This document shows, piece after piece, positions 1-5,890 of a stretch of 7,833 nt of DNA. Source of the DNA: an uncultured Eubacteriales bacterium (GTDB lineage: Bacteria; Bacillota; Clostridia; Christensenellales; UBA1242). Location of the stretch: NCBI GenBank assembly GCA_948971535.1, contig CARFEX010000032.1:1-7833 (forward strand). Direction: 5' to 3'. Numbering within the stretch: the stretch's first letter is position 1; every line of letters begins with the position of its first letter. The position numbers were made by a program, and so were the translations under genes. The notes beneath the pieces are model-generated. The model made no database searches and had not been told where the DNA came from. It was given only the letters and a program-made list of their open reading frames with translations.

Positions 1-1
1 A

Positions 2-400
2 GCACTTGTTCTAGTATGTCAAAAACTTAATGTAGAAATAAGCTATTCTCGTGAAAAACTATAAAATCTTTTATCAAACTTTGACTCACAAACCAAAAGT
101 AGCCTATGTGGAATAACAGAAAATTATCTTGGTTTTATTGATAAAGAAGCACCTCTTGATAAAAGCACATTATTCAAAGGTATAAACTTTTTAAAAGAGG
201 ATGAAAAAGATGCAATTCTGTTATTTTTTAAAACTCTTGGTCGTAGTGACGTTGAAAGCCAATCGAAAGAACTTAAAAATTTTGAAAAACGCTTTGAAGA
301 ATATGTAAGTTCTACCACTTTTGACAATAAAAAGTATGGCAGTATGTCTATCAAACTTGGAGTTATGGCAGGACTAGCAGTTGCAATAATATTATTTTAA
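2..400 (+). pseudogene. spoIIIAB: Stage III sporulation protein AB, C-terminal part with an in-frame stop
   Basis: The frame ending in TAA at 398-400 encodes the C-terminal three quarters or so of SpoIIIAB; the 5' end lies off the window. Recognisable parts are an N-proximal helix with EISYSRE (codons at 35-55), the motif FFKTLGRSDVESQ, a charged helix, and a closing hydrophobic anchor (KLGVMAGLAVAIILF). These follow the family pattern (EI.YS..PL; LG.SD...Q; C-terminal membrane segment). SpoIIIAB is a mother-cell membrane protein of the SpoIIIA-SpoIIQ channel, encoded next to the ATPase SpoIIIAA. The frame is broken by TAA at 62-64, between ...SREKL and NLLSNF, where homologues continue without a gap. 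No ATG, GTG or TTG follows soon after the stop in this frame, so re-initiation of the remainder is unlikely. A nonsense mutation or a base error near the window edge would both explain it. Gene identity is firm; loss of function is an inference. Confidence 0.72.
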
Positions 401-416
401 AAAAAGTAGTAACATC

Positions 417-441
417 TTATTTTAACAAAATTGTAAAATAA
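417..441. repeat. AT-only inverted repeat in the spoIIIAB-spoIIIAC gap
   Basis: TTATTTTA at 417-424 is the exact reverse complement of TAAAATAA at 434-441, with a 9-base spacer. The 8-bp stem contains only A-T pairs, so it would be weak in RNA. There is no GC-rich stem with a U-tract, so it does not look like an intrinsic terminator. In a 70-base A-rich gap it may be chance; a weak mRNA hairpin or protein-binding site is possible. Confidence 0.3.
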
Positions 442-470
442 ACAAATTAAAAAAAATATGGAGAAAAAAA

Positions 471-665
471 ATGGGAGTTGAAATTATCTTTAAAATAGCA
501 GGTATAGGCCTGCTTACTGCAATAATAAGCCAAATCTTAAAACAAACAGGCAAGGATGAAATTTCCACTCTTGCCACGGTAGCTGGAATTATTATCGTTC
601 TATTCATGGTGCTAAATTTAATAGGCGATTTGTTTGACACTTTAAAAACTTTATTTCAGTTTTAA
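471..665 (+). CDS. spoIIIAC: Stage III sporulation protein AC
   Basis: A 64-residue, very hydrophobic protein with two membrane segments (about residues 5-23 and 34-55) joined by a short polar turn containing KQTGKDE. The opening MGVEIIFKIAGIGLL and the middle Q.LKQ.G..E are typical of SpoIIIAC, and the length matches the family. SpoIIIAC sits in the mother-cell membrane facing the forespore as part of the SpoIIIA-SpoIIQ channel; its exact role there is not settled. The ATG is preceded by GGAG at 460-463, seven bases away. It is separated from spoIIIAB by 70 bases and from spoIIIAD by 55, the two widest gaps in the sporulation part. Expression is expected from a sigma-E promoter upstream of the operon, outside the window. 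Confidence 0.95.
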   Translation: MGVEIIFKIAGIGLLTAIISQILKQTGKDEISTLATVAGIIIVLFMVLNLIGDLFDTLKTLFQF

Positions 666-672
666 CAAAAGC

Positions 673-707
673 TTAAGCAAGAAAGAATAAAAGTCGACTT
701 GCTTTAA
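673..707 (+). other. Possible mRNA hairpin just before the spoIIIAD ribosome binding site
   Basis: TTAAGCAAG (673-681) can pair with CTTGCTTTAA (698-707): seven continuous pairs, a single bulged T at 705, then two more pairs. The loop of about 16 bases includes most of the palindrome GTCGAC (693-698). The stem ends two bases before the spoIIIAD ribosome binding site (AGAGGG, 709-714). It is not followed by a U-tract, so it is unlikely to be a terminator. It might tune translation or act in mRNA processing between spoIIIAC and spoIIIAD. No function is shown. Confidence 0.35.
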
Positions 708-720
708 AAGAGGGTAATTT

Positions 721-1113
721 ATGGATATCATACTAAAAATTATTGCAATAGCAATCATAACCTCAATAGCATCGCTAATAGTAAAATCAGTACGAAATGA
801 CTTTGCTATCATGATAGCTATAACGGGCGGAATAGTGATTTTGGTAATGGTGCTTTCCTATCTAACAGGGATATTTGACACAATGAAAGAAATTGTGAAT
901 ATGAGCGGCATTTCATCATCTCTATACACTCTTATATTGAAAATTGTTGGAATAGGATATCTAATAGAATTTACAGCAGGACTATGTTCTGATACAGGAA
1001 ACAGCGGACTTGGCGACAAAGTTCTTTTGGGAGGAAAAATTATAATTTTAATTATGGCATTACCAATAGTTACCAACATTATGCAAATTATCATGGAGCT
1101 GTTGCCAAAATGA
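721..1113 (+). CDS. spoIIIAD: Stage III sporulation protein AD
   Basis: A 130-residue membrane protein with about four hydrophobic segments (roughly 1-22, 28-50, 66-86 and 101-125). The family signature is clear in the second half: KIVGIGYLIEFTAGLCSD, then a short Gly/Asn-rich loop, then KVLLGGKIIILIMALPI. Length agrees with SpoIIIAD proteins. Its N-terminal half resembles SpoIIIAC in layout (two membrane segments around a short basic/polar turn), as is known for this pair. It is a component of the mother-cell part of the SpoIIIA-SpoIIQ channel. The ATG has AGAGGG (709-714) six bases upstream. Its TGA stop overlaps the spoIIIAE start in an ATGA arrangement at 1110-1113, which implies coupled translation. 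Confidence 0.95.
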   Translation: MDIILKIIAIAIITSIASLIVKSVRNDFAIMIAITGGIVILVMVLSYLTGIFDTMKEIVNMSGISSSLYTLILKIVGIGYLIEFTAGLCSDTGNSGLGDKVLLGGKIIILIMALPIVTNIMQIIMELLPK

Positions 1114-2375
1114 GAAAATTAATGTATAGTAGACCAAAAGAAATAAACACAAATTCACACAAAAAACCGAAGAAAAAAAAGTGGCTAATTTGTTTGATTA
1201 TCATTTCAGTTTTCTTTATATTTCCTGGACTAATTTTTCCAGCACAAAATACTTCCGCCACCGATAATATGACACAAGATGAAATAATAGAGGAAATAGA
1301 AAATTCTGTATCAGACCAACTGGACAATTTGGATTTTAGCGCTCTTGAAAAAATATTAAATTCTCTCACAGGTTCAGCAGACAAAATATTTGGTGGGACA
1401 AGCTTTTTAGAAAAAATTAAACAGATAATAAATGGTGAAATTGCCGATAACTCATCTAGTATTTGGGAGGCAATAGCCAATATATTTCTCGACAATCTTT
1501 TAGGTTTTTTGCCAATAGTTTCAGCGATAGTAGCAGTAGCTATTCTTGGGGGAATGCTCCAAGGTCTTAAACCAAGCACTAACGGCAAAAGCATTTCAAA
1601 TGTAATCCACTTTGTAACATATGGCGTTATCGTAGTTCTGCTACTTACTATAGTAGCCAAAATGATAACCTTGACTAGTGGAACGATAAACTCTATAAAA
1701 GCTCAAATGGATGCCATATTTCCTTTGCTACTAACATTACTAACGGCGGTAGGTGGAACTGTTTCTGTATCAGTCTATCAGCCTGCAATGGCACTTTTAA
1801 CAGGCACTATACTAAATTTTTTTACCTATCTACTATTACCTATTTTTATATTCTCAACAGTATTTAGTGTAATATCAAATCTTTCAAATACAATTAAACT
1901 TGACAAATTCACATCCTTTTTTAATAGCACATATAAATGGCTTACAGGTCTAGTCTTTACAGTATTTACAGCCTTTCTTTCTATTCAAGGAATTACAGCA
2001 GGCTCTATTGATGGTGTTTCGATAAGAACGGCAAAGTATGCAATCAAATCTTATGTTCCAATCCTCGGCTCGTATATCTCAGACGGAATGAGCCTAATAC
2101 TCGCAAGTTCTACACTAATAAAAAATGCGGTAGGTGCAACTGGCTTGTTATTACTTGTTGCAACTATTATTTCTCCACTTATGCAACTTATTATGTTTAT
2201 GCTTGTTCTGAAACTTATTGCAGGAATAGTTGAACCTCTAGGTAATAGTCAAATAGCTAATTTTGTGTCCTCTCTCTCCAAAAGCATGACACTCCTTATT
2301 GCTCTCATTATCGGTGTAGCTTTTATATATTTCATTATGCTAGGGCTTGTAATGTGCTCAGCAAATATAGTGTAG
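1110..2375 (+). CDS. spoIIIAE: Stage III sporulation protein AE
   Basis: A 421-residue polytopic membrane protein, the largest of the operon's channel proteins. It opens with a lysine-rich stretch (residues 1-24) and a hydrophobic segment (about 25-44) ending in FPAQNTSA, which looks like a signal peptide. An acidic soluble stretch follows (about 51-110), then about six or seven membrane segments (near 129-152, 166-190, 202-220, 228-256, 277-297, 341-372 and 393-415). Family landmarks include GGMLQGLKP near 147-155, QPAMALLTG near 224-232 and KSYVPILGSYISDGMS near 313-328. SpoIIIAE is thought to be a core membrane element of the SpoIIIA complex. At 421 residues it is slightly longer than the B. 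subtilis protein (about 400), mostly from the basic N-terminus. The start overlaps the spoIIIAD stop and relies on coupling; only a distant GGAG lies upstream. An in-frame ATG four codons downstream is an alternative. TAG ends it at 2373-2375. Confidence 0.95.
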   Translation: MRKLMYSRPKEINTNSHKKPKKKKWLICLIIISVFFIFPGLIFPAQNTSATDNMTQDEIIEEIENSVSDQLDNLDFSALEKILNSLTGSADKIFGGTSFLEKIKQIINGEIADNSSSIWEAIANIFLDNLLGFLPIVSAIVAVAILGGMLQGLKPSTNGKSISNVIHFVTYGVIVVLLLTIVAKMITLTSGTINSIKAQMDAIFPLLLTLLTAVGGTVSVSVYQPAMALLTGTILNFFTYLLLPIFIFSTVFSVISNLSNTIKLDKFTSFFNSTYKWLTGLVFTVFTAFLSIQGITAGSIDGVSIRTAKYAIKSYVPILGSYISDGMSLILASSTLIKNAVGATGLLLLVATIISPLMQLIMFMLVLKLIAGIVEPLGNSQIANFVSSLSKSMTLLIALIIGVAFIYFIMLGLVMCSANIV

Positions 2376-2388
2376 GAGGCAAAGCAAA

Positions 2389-2889
2389 ATGTTATCTTCA
2401 CTTTCAGCTTGGGTACTTTCGATTGCAGGGATAATAGTTCTATGTGTATTAGTCGAACTTATCATGCCATCTGGGCAAATGAACAAATATATAAAAGGCA
2501 TTCTTTCCTTTATGGTTATATTTGTTATTGTTATGCCTATACCAAAGCTATTAAATTTAAAAATTGACTTTAACGATTTTCTTAATTACGGCAATGTCGA
2601 AGTTGATAAAGACTATATCTATCAACTTAACCTAAACAAAATGCTGTCACTTAAAGAGGATATAGAGGGAGCCTGCTTAACAAAAGGATACGATAACGTA
2701 GTAGTATCGCTTGATGCAGATGTACTTTCGACAAATTTCCATATCACAAAAGCGGTAGTAGATTTGACAGGGCTTGTCATAACTTCAAATGCAGTGCATA
2801 GTAATATACTAGACATAAAAAAGGATATCGCTATGATAATTAAAAAAATTCTGTCACTAGAAGAGGAGGATATATACTTTGATGAATAA
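2389..2889 (+). CDS. spoIIIAF: Stage III sporulation protein AF
   Basis: A 166-residue protein with two N-terminal membrane segments (about 8-25 and 38-54) and a soluble C-terminal domain. The link between the two segments, LIMPSGQMNKYIKGILS, is the family hallmark (L.P.G.M.KY.K...G). The soluble part (about 75-166) alternates helix-forming and beta-forming stretches, as expected of the ring-building-motif fold described for SpoIIIAF. It belongs to the SpoIIIA-SpoIIQ channel on the mother-cell side. A strong ribosome binding site AGGAGG (2374-2379) overlaps the spoIIIAE stop and lies nine bases before the ATG. Its 3' end overlaps the start of spoIIIAG. The very acidic tail (EEEDIYFDE) is partly imposed by the spoIIIAG ribosome binding site encoded within it. 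Confidence 0.93.
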   Translation: MLSSLSAWVLSIAGIIVLCVLVELIMPSGQMNKYIKGILSFMVIFVIVMPIPKLLNLKIDFNDFLNYGNVEVDKDYIYQLNLNKMLSLKEDIEGACLTKGYDNVVVSLDADVLSTNFHITKAVVDLTGLVITSNAVHSNILDIKKDIAMIIKKILSLEEEDIYFDE

Positions 2890-3415
2890 TTTATCGGACA
2901 AGCTTACTTCATTGTGGGAAAAGCTTAAAAAAATAAAGCACATACAAATTTATCTAGCACTCTTTGTTGCATTTATAGTTCTTGCTTTCTATTTTGTGAG
3001 TTTGCCAAAAGACGAAAAACAAACTTCGACAAATAATAATCAAAATTTTGAAACATTTTCGACCTCAGCGGAATATATATGCTACCTTGAGAATAAATTG
3101 GAAAGTGTATTGGGAGGCATAAAGGGAGCAGGCAGTGTCGATATAGTCATAACTCTCGACAAAGGCTTTGAATACGTTTATGCCACAGAAGAAGAAATCA
3201 AATCACTAACAAACGGAGGAAGTGTCACAACTAGCAAGGTAATCTTGGTTGACGGAAAACCAGTACTTGAAAAAGAATTGTTTCCAAGTATCAAAGGAAT
3301 TGTTGTTGTATGCAAAGGTGCAGAAGATGTAACAGTAAGGTTAAACCTACTAAGTGCAATACAAACGGTTGTCGATGTTGACAATTCAAAGATAATAATC
3401 TTGGCAGGAAATTAA
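2882..3415 (+). CDS. spoIIIAG: Stage III sporulation protein AG
   Basis: About 177 residues: a basic N-terminus, one membrane anchor (about 21-41), a Ser/Thr/Asn/Gln linker (about 42-63) and a ring-building domain. Family landmarks are YLENKLESVLGGIKGAGSVD (68-87), the GG followed by KV at 112-120, GKPVLEKELFPSIKGIVVV (125-143) and the closing helix with AIQTVVDV. SpoIIIAG homologues share the YscJ/FliF-type ring fold and form a large ring in the intermembrane space, anchored in the mother-cell membrane. It is shorter than the B. subtilis protein (about 229), with compact linker and insertion regions. I chose the ATG at 2882; AGGAGG (2864-2869) is 12 bases upstream of it. A TTG at 2879 is in frame and nine bases from the same site, so one extra residue cannot be excluded. 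It overlaps spoIIIAF by eight bases. Confidence 0.93.
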   Translation: MNNLSDKLTSLWEKLKKIKHIQIYLALFVAFIVLAFYFVSLPKDEKQTSTNNNQNFETFSTSAEYICYLENKLESVLGGIKGAGSVDIVITLDKGFEYVYATEEEIKSLTNGGSVTTSKVILVDGKPVLEKELFPSIKGIVVVCKGAEDVTVRLNLLSAIQTVVDVDNSKIIILAGN

Positions 3416-3427
3416 AAGGAGAGAATT

Positions 3428-3904
3428 ATGAAAAAGAGAACAAAAATAATAATATTATCAGCCATGGTACTTCTTCTAGGACTAACAGGGTACTTAAACG
3501 TAGTGCTAAACAATTCACTTTCAGGTGGAAATAATAGTGATAACTCCACAACAACTTCAAGCTACTTTGCGGCATATAGAAATGACAGAGAATCAACACG
3601 TGACCAAGAAATGCTCTATTATGATGCAATAATCACAAGTGGTTCATCATCAGCAGAAGCAATCAAGTCAGCAGAAGAAGCAAGACTTAATCTTGTGCAA
3701 CAAATGGATAAAGAACTAGTAGTTGAAGGACTTATAAAAGCAAAAGGCTTTGGCGACTGTGTAGTAACAATTTCAAACACAAATGTAAACGCAGTAGTAA
3801 AGGCAAAAAAACTCAATAGCACAGAAGTAGCTCAAATTGTAGCAGTAATTCAAGGTCAACTTGGAACAAACATCAAAAATATCAAAATTATTCCAGTAGA
3901 ATAA
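3428..3904 (+). CDS. spoIIIAH: Stage III sporulation protein AH
   Basis: A 158-residue protein with a KKR start, one membrane anchor (about 6-27), a Ser/Asn/Gly-rich linker (about 29-45), a long charged helix (about 48-95) and a YscJ-like ring-building domain (about 96-158). Family landmarks are YFAAYRNDRESTRDQEM (46-62), EGLIKAKGFGDCVVTI (100-115) and the closing helix-strand TEVAQIVAVIQGQLG. In B. subtilis, SpoIIIAH carries the mother-cell side of the zipper by binding forespore SpoIIQ in the intermembrane space, helping engulfment and forming the channel rings. It is shorter than the B. subtilis protein (about 218 residues), with a trimmed linker. AAGGAG (3416-3421) lies six bases before the ATG. 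It is the last spoIIIA gene; no terminator hairpin follows, so some read-through into the next operon is likely. Confidence 0.94.
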   Translation: MKKRTKIIILSAMVLLLGLTGYLNVVLNNSLSGGNNSDNSTTTSSYFAAYRNDRESTRDQEMLYYDAIITSGSSSAEAIKSAEEARLNLVQQMDKELVVEGLIKAKGFGDCVVTISNTNVNAVVKAKKLNSTEVAQIVAVIQGQLGTNIKNIKIIPVE

Positions 3905-3934
3905 TTGCTTTAAATAAAAGTTTTGTGCTATAAT
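3905..3934 (+). promoter_or_regulatory. Sigma-A-type promoter for the asp23-nusB-xseA-proS-xseB operon
   Basis: The -35-like TTGCTT (3905-3910) starts directly after the spoIIIAH stop. The perfect -10 TATAAT (3929-3934) follows after 18 bases and carries an extended TGC (3926-3928). Transcription would start near 3941, giving a leader of only about 14 bases that contains the ribosome binding site AGGAG (3945-3949). It separates the sporulation operon from vegetative housekeeping genes, which fits their different needs. This is read from sequence only. Confidence 0.72.
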
Positions 3935-3954
3935 ACAAAAGAATAGGAGCTATC

Positions 3955-4332
3955 ATGAATAAAACAAAAAATCCAATTCCTCATAAAGGTAAAGTAGATA
4001 TAGATAGAGATATACTTTTATCTATCATAAATCTTGCCACAAAGGAAATCAATGGTGTTGAATCACTAACAAATCAATATCTACCTTGGTATAAAAAAAT
4101 AATTAAGCCAAAGAGCGAAGGTGTTTCAATCAAGTTTGATATGAATAGCACACTTAAAGTTGATGTCTATATCAAAGTTTATATAGGTTATAGTGTACCA
4201 GACATAGCATATAGAGTGCAAGAGAATATCAAAAACAGCCTTAATTCAATGGTAGGATTAAAACCAGGGAAAATCAATGTTCATGTATACGGAGTAGTTT
4301 GCGATAAAACTGAGGCAGGTGTCGAGGCATGA
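3955..4332 (+). CDS. Asp23/Gls24 family envelope-stress protein (YqhY-like)
   Basis: A 125-residue soluble protein of the Asp23/Gls24 family (DUF322). The family core is visible from GKVDIDRDILLSIINLAT (12-29) through EINGVESL, to KVDVYIKVYIGYSVPDIA (68-85), the helix YRVQENIKNSLNSMVGL, and the final strand KINVHVYGVV (106-115). There is no signal peptide or membrane segment. The position directly before nusB is that of yqhY in B. subtilis and its relatives, where YqhY has been linked to control of acetyl-CoA carboxylase activity. Here accB and accC, normally just upstream, are absent, so that role cannot be read from the neighbourhood. AGGAG (3945-3949) is five bases before the ATG. The stop overlaps the nusB start (ATGA). 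The family call is firm; the specific function is not. Confidence 0.9.
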   Translation: MNKTKNPIPHKGKVDIDRDILLSIINLATKEINGVESLTNQYLPWYKKIIKPKSEGVSIKFDMNSTLKVDVYIKVYIGYSVPDIAYRVQENIKNSLNSMVGLKPGKINVHVYGVVCDKTEAGVEA

Positions 4333-4727
4333 GAAGAGATGCAAGAGAAACCGCTTTTCAATTAATCTTTTCAAAACTATTTAATGATGAAAATGAATTT
4401 GATGAAAATCATTATATACTATTAAAGAGAGAAGAAGACGGGAAATTCGCAAAGGAAATAGTGACAAACTTTGTTGATAACAGAGAAAACTTGACTGTTC
4501 AAATTGAAGACAATTTGGTTTCATATGAACTAGACAGGGTATTTAAAGTAGACTTGGCACTTGTATACATGGCTTTAACTGAAATAAATTACCTTTCAAC
4601 TCCACCACAAGTTGCAATAAATGAAGCTTTGGAATTAGCTAAAAAGTTTTCAAGTGCAAAGAGTGCAAAGTTTATAAATGGGCTTATTTCAGCGGTGCTT
4701 AAAAAGGAAGGTACATGCAAGCAATAA
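4329..4727 (+). CDS. nusB: Transcription antitermination factor NusB
   Basis: A 132-residue, largely helical protein. The N-terminal arginine-rich segment MRRDARETAFQLIFS is the RNA-binding part of NusB. The C-terminal half carries the most conserved family block: ELDRVFKVDLALVYMALTEI (67-86), then PPQVAINEALELAKKFS (92-108) and KSAKFINGLISAVL (111-124). NusB pairs with NusE (ribosomal protein S10) and binds boxA RNA in the complex that prevents premature termination of rRNA transcripts. Length is in the usual range (130-150). The ATG overlaps the stop of the Asp23-family gene. AGGTG (4317-4321) gives a modest ribosome binding site seven bases upstream. The 3' end overlaps xseA by 13 bases. 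The middle (about residues 20-60) is poorly conserved, as is usual. Confidence 0.95.
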   Translation: MRRDARETAFQLIFSKLFNDENEFDENHYILLKREEDGKFAKEIVTNFVDNRENLTVQIEDNLVSYELDRVFKVDLALVYMALTEINYLSTPPQVAINEALELAKKFSSAKSAKFINGLISAVLKKEGTCKQ

Positions 4728-5890
4728 GTGTCACTCAACTAAATGGTTATATAAAAAATATATTTGATAATGAAGAACTTCTCCATAACATATCAGTTGT
4801 TGGGGAAGTTTTTGGTGTATCATTCACACGTAATGTGGTATATTTTTCCCTTAAAGATGAAAATTCAACCATGCCTTGTGTATGTTTCTATCCAGCTTAT
4901 GCAGACAAGATAAAAGAGGGTGAACTTGTAACAATTACAGGCTCACCAAACTTTTATACCAAAGCAGGGAAACTTAACTTTAATGTTATAAAAGTAGAAA
5001 CTGTTGGCATTGGTAAATTATTTGAAGAATTTTTGAAACTTAAAGAAAAGCTTGAAAAAGAAGGTCTATTTGACCAATTACATAAAAAACCTTTACCCAA
5101 AGAAATAAAACGAATAGGAGTTATTACTTCACGTGAAGGTGCGGTAATTCAAGATATAAAGAATGTTGCATGGCGAAGAGACCCAAGTGTAGATATAGTT
5201 CTATACAATACAAAAGTTCAAGGTAATGGTGCTGATAAAGAAATAGCTATGGCAATAGAAAAAATGTCGAATTATAAGGATATAGATGTCATAGTAGTAG
5301 CAAGAGGTGGCGGAAGTATGGAAGACCTTTCAGCCTACAATAGTGAGATTATCGCAAGAGCTACCTATAATTGCATTAAACCCATAGTATCAGCTGTTGG
5401 ACATGAAACCGACTTTACAATAATAGATTTTGTAAGTGACCTACGTGCACCAACACCATCAGCAGCTGCAGAAATTTTGACTATTGATATCAAAGAAAAA
5501 AAAGAGAATACCCTTGCTCTTATTGAAAACTTTAATAGGAGTATGATAATATATTTAAATGACCATTTATATAACTGGCAAAATAATACAGTAAGTCTTG
5601 TAAATAAATTTGAGAAAATGTTACTCAAAGAAAATACAACTTTAAACAATCGGCTTTCAAGACTGTCGCATTCGTCCGAAAACTTTTTAAATGAAAAAAT
5701 ATATCAGCTAGGAATAAATGAAAATAATATAAAAAGATTAGACCCAAGACAAATACTAAAACAAGGTTATGCAAAAATAGAACAAAAAAATAAAAATATT
5801 AATGCTAAATCTGACTTGTCATTTGAAGATAATTTTAGTATAATCTTTTCAGATGGACAAATTGAGGCAAAGCCTATAAAGGAGGAATAA
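4715..5890 (+). CDS. xseA: Exodeoxyribonuclease VII large subunit
   Basis: A 391-residue catalytic subunit of exonuclease VII, which degrades single-stranded DNA from both ends together with XseB. The N-terminal OB-fold (about 1-97) has the family strand YFSLKDENS and the loop around TITGSPNFYTKAGKL. The catalytic domain follows, with KLEKEGLFD (112-120), GVITSREGAVIQDI (135-148, including Asp147), ARGGGSMEDLSAYNSE (196-211), SAVGHETDFTI (226-236) and DLRAPTPSAAAE (242-253). A helical region (about 257-340) should be the coiled-coil arm for XseB, and LDPRQILKQGYA (342-353) begins the C-terminal strand segment. It is shorter than E. coli or B. subtilis XseA (about 450), mostly in the helical arm. 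The OB-fold lacks the common SNF...SGH motif, having VFGVSFTRNV instead. The ATG has AAGGAAG (4704-4710) four bases upstream and lies inside the 3' end of nusB. Confidence 0.95.
   Translation: MQAISVTQLNGYIKNIFDNEELLHNISVVGEVFGVSFTRNVVYFSLKDENSTMPCVCFYPAYADKIKEGELVTITGSPNFYTKAGKLNFNVIKVETVGIGKLFEEFLKLKEKLEKEGLFDQLHKKPLPKEIKRIGVITSREGAVIQDIKNVAWRRDPSVDIVLYNTKVQGNGADKEIAMAIEKMSNYKDIDVIVVARGGGSMEDLSAYNSEIIARATYNCIKPIVSAVGHETDFTIIDFVSDLRAPTPSAAAEILTIDIKEKKENTLALIENFNRSMIIYLNDHLYNWQNNTVSLVNKFEKMLLKENTTLNNRLSRLSHSSENFLNEKIYQLGINENNIKRLDPRQILKQGYAKIEQKNKNINAKSDLSFEDNFSIIFSDGQIEAKPIKEE

Noticed and set aside
62..64. Recoding of TAA as an amino acid to explain the spoIIIAB stop
   Set aside because: TAA ends most of the other genes here at the expected family C-termini (for example spoIIIAC, AH, nusB and proS), and none of them has an internal in-frame TAA. 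A changed code is not supported.
401..470. Intrinsic terminator or internal promoter between spoIIIAB and spoIIIAC
   Set aside because: The inverted repeat has only A-T pairs and no U-tract, and no convincing -35/-10 pair for a vegetative or sporulation sigma factor is visible.
1091..1660. A 189-codon open frame on the minus strand across the 5' half of spoIIIAE
   Set aside because: It is fully antisense to a well-conserved family gene, its protein resembles nothing I know, and it has no convincing ribosome binding site or neighbours on that strand. It is best explained as a shadow of the spoIIIAE reading frame.
5860..5890. T-box leader controlling proS
   Set aside because: proS starts on the base after the xseA stop and its ribosome binding site lies inside xseA, so there is no room for a T-box and none of its conserved sequence was seen.
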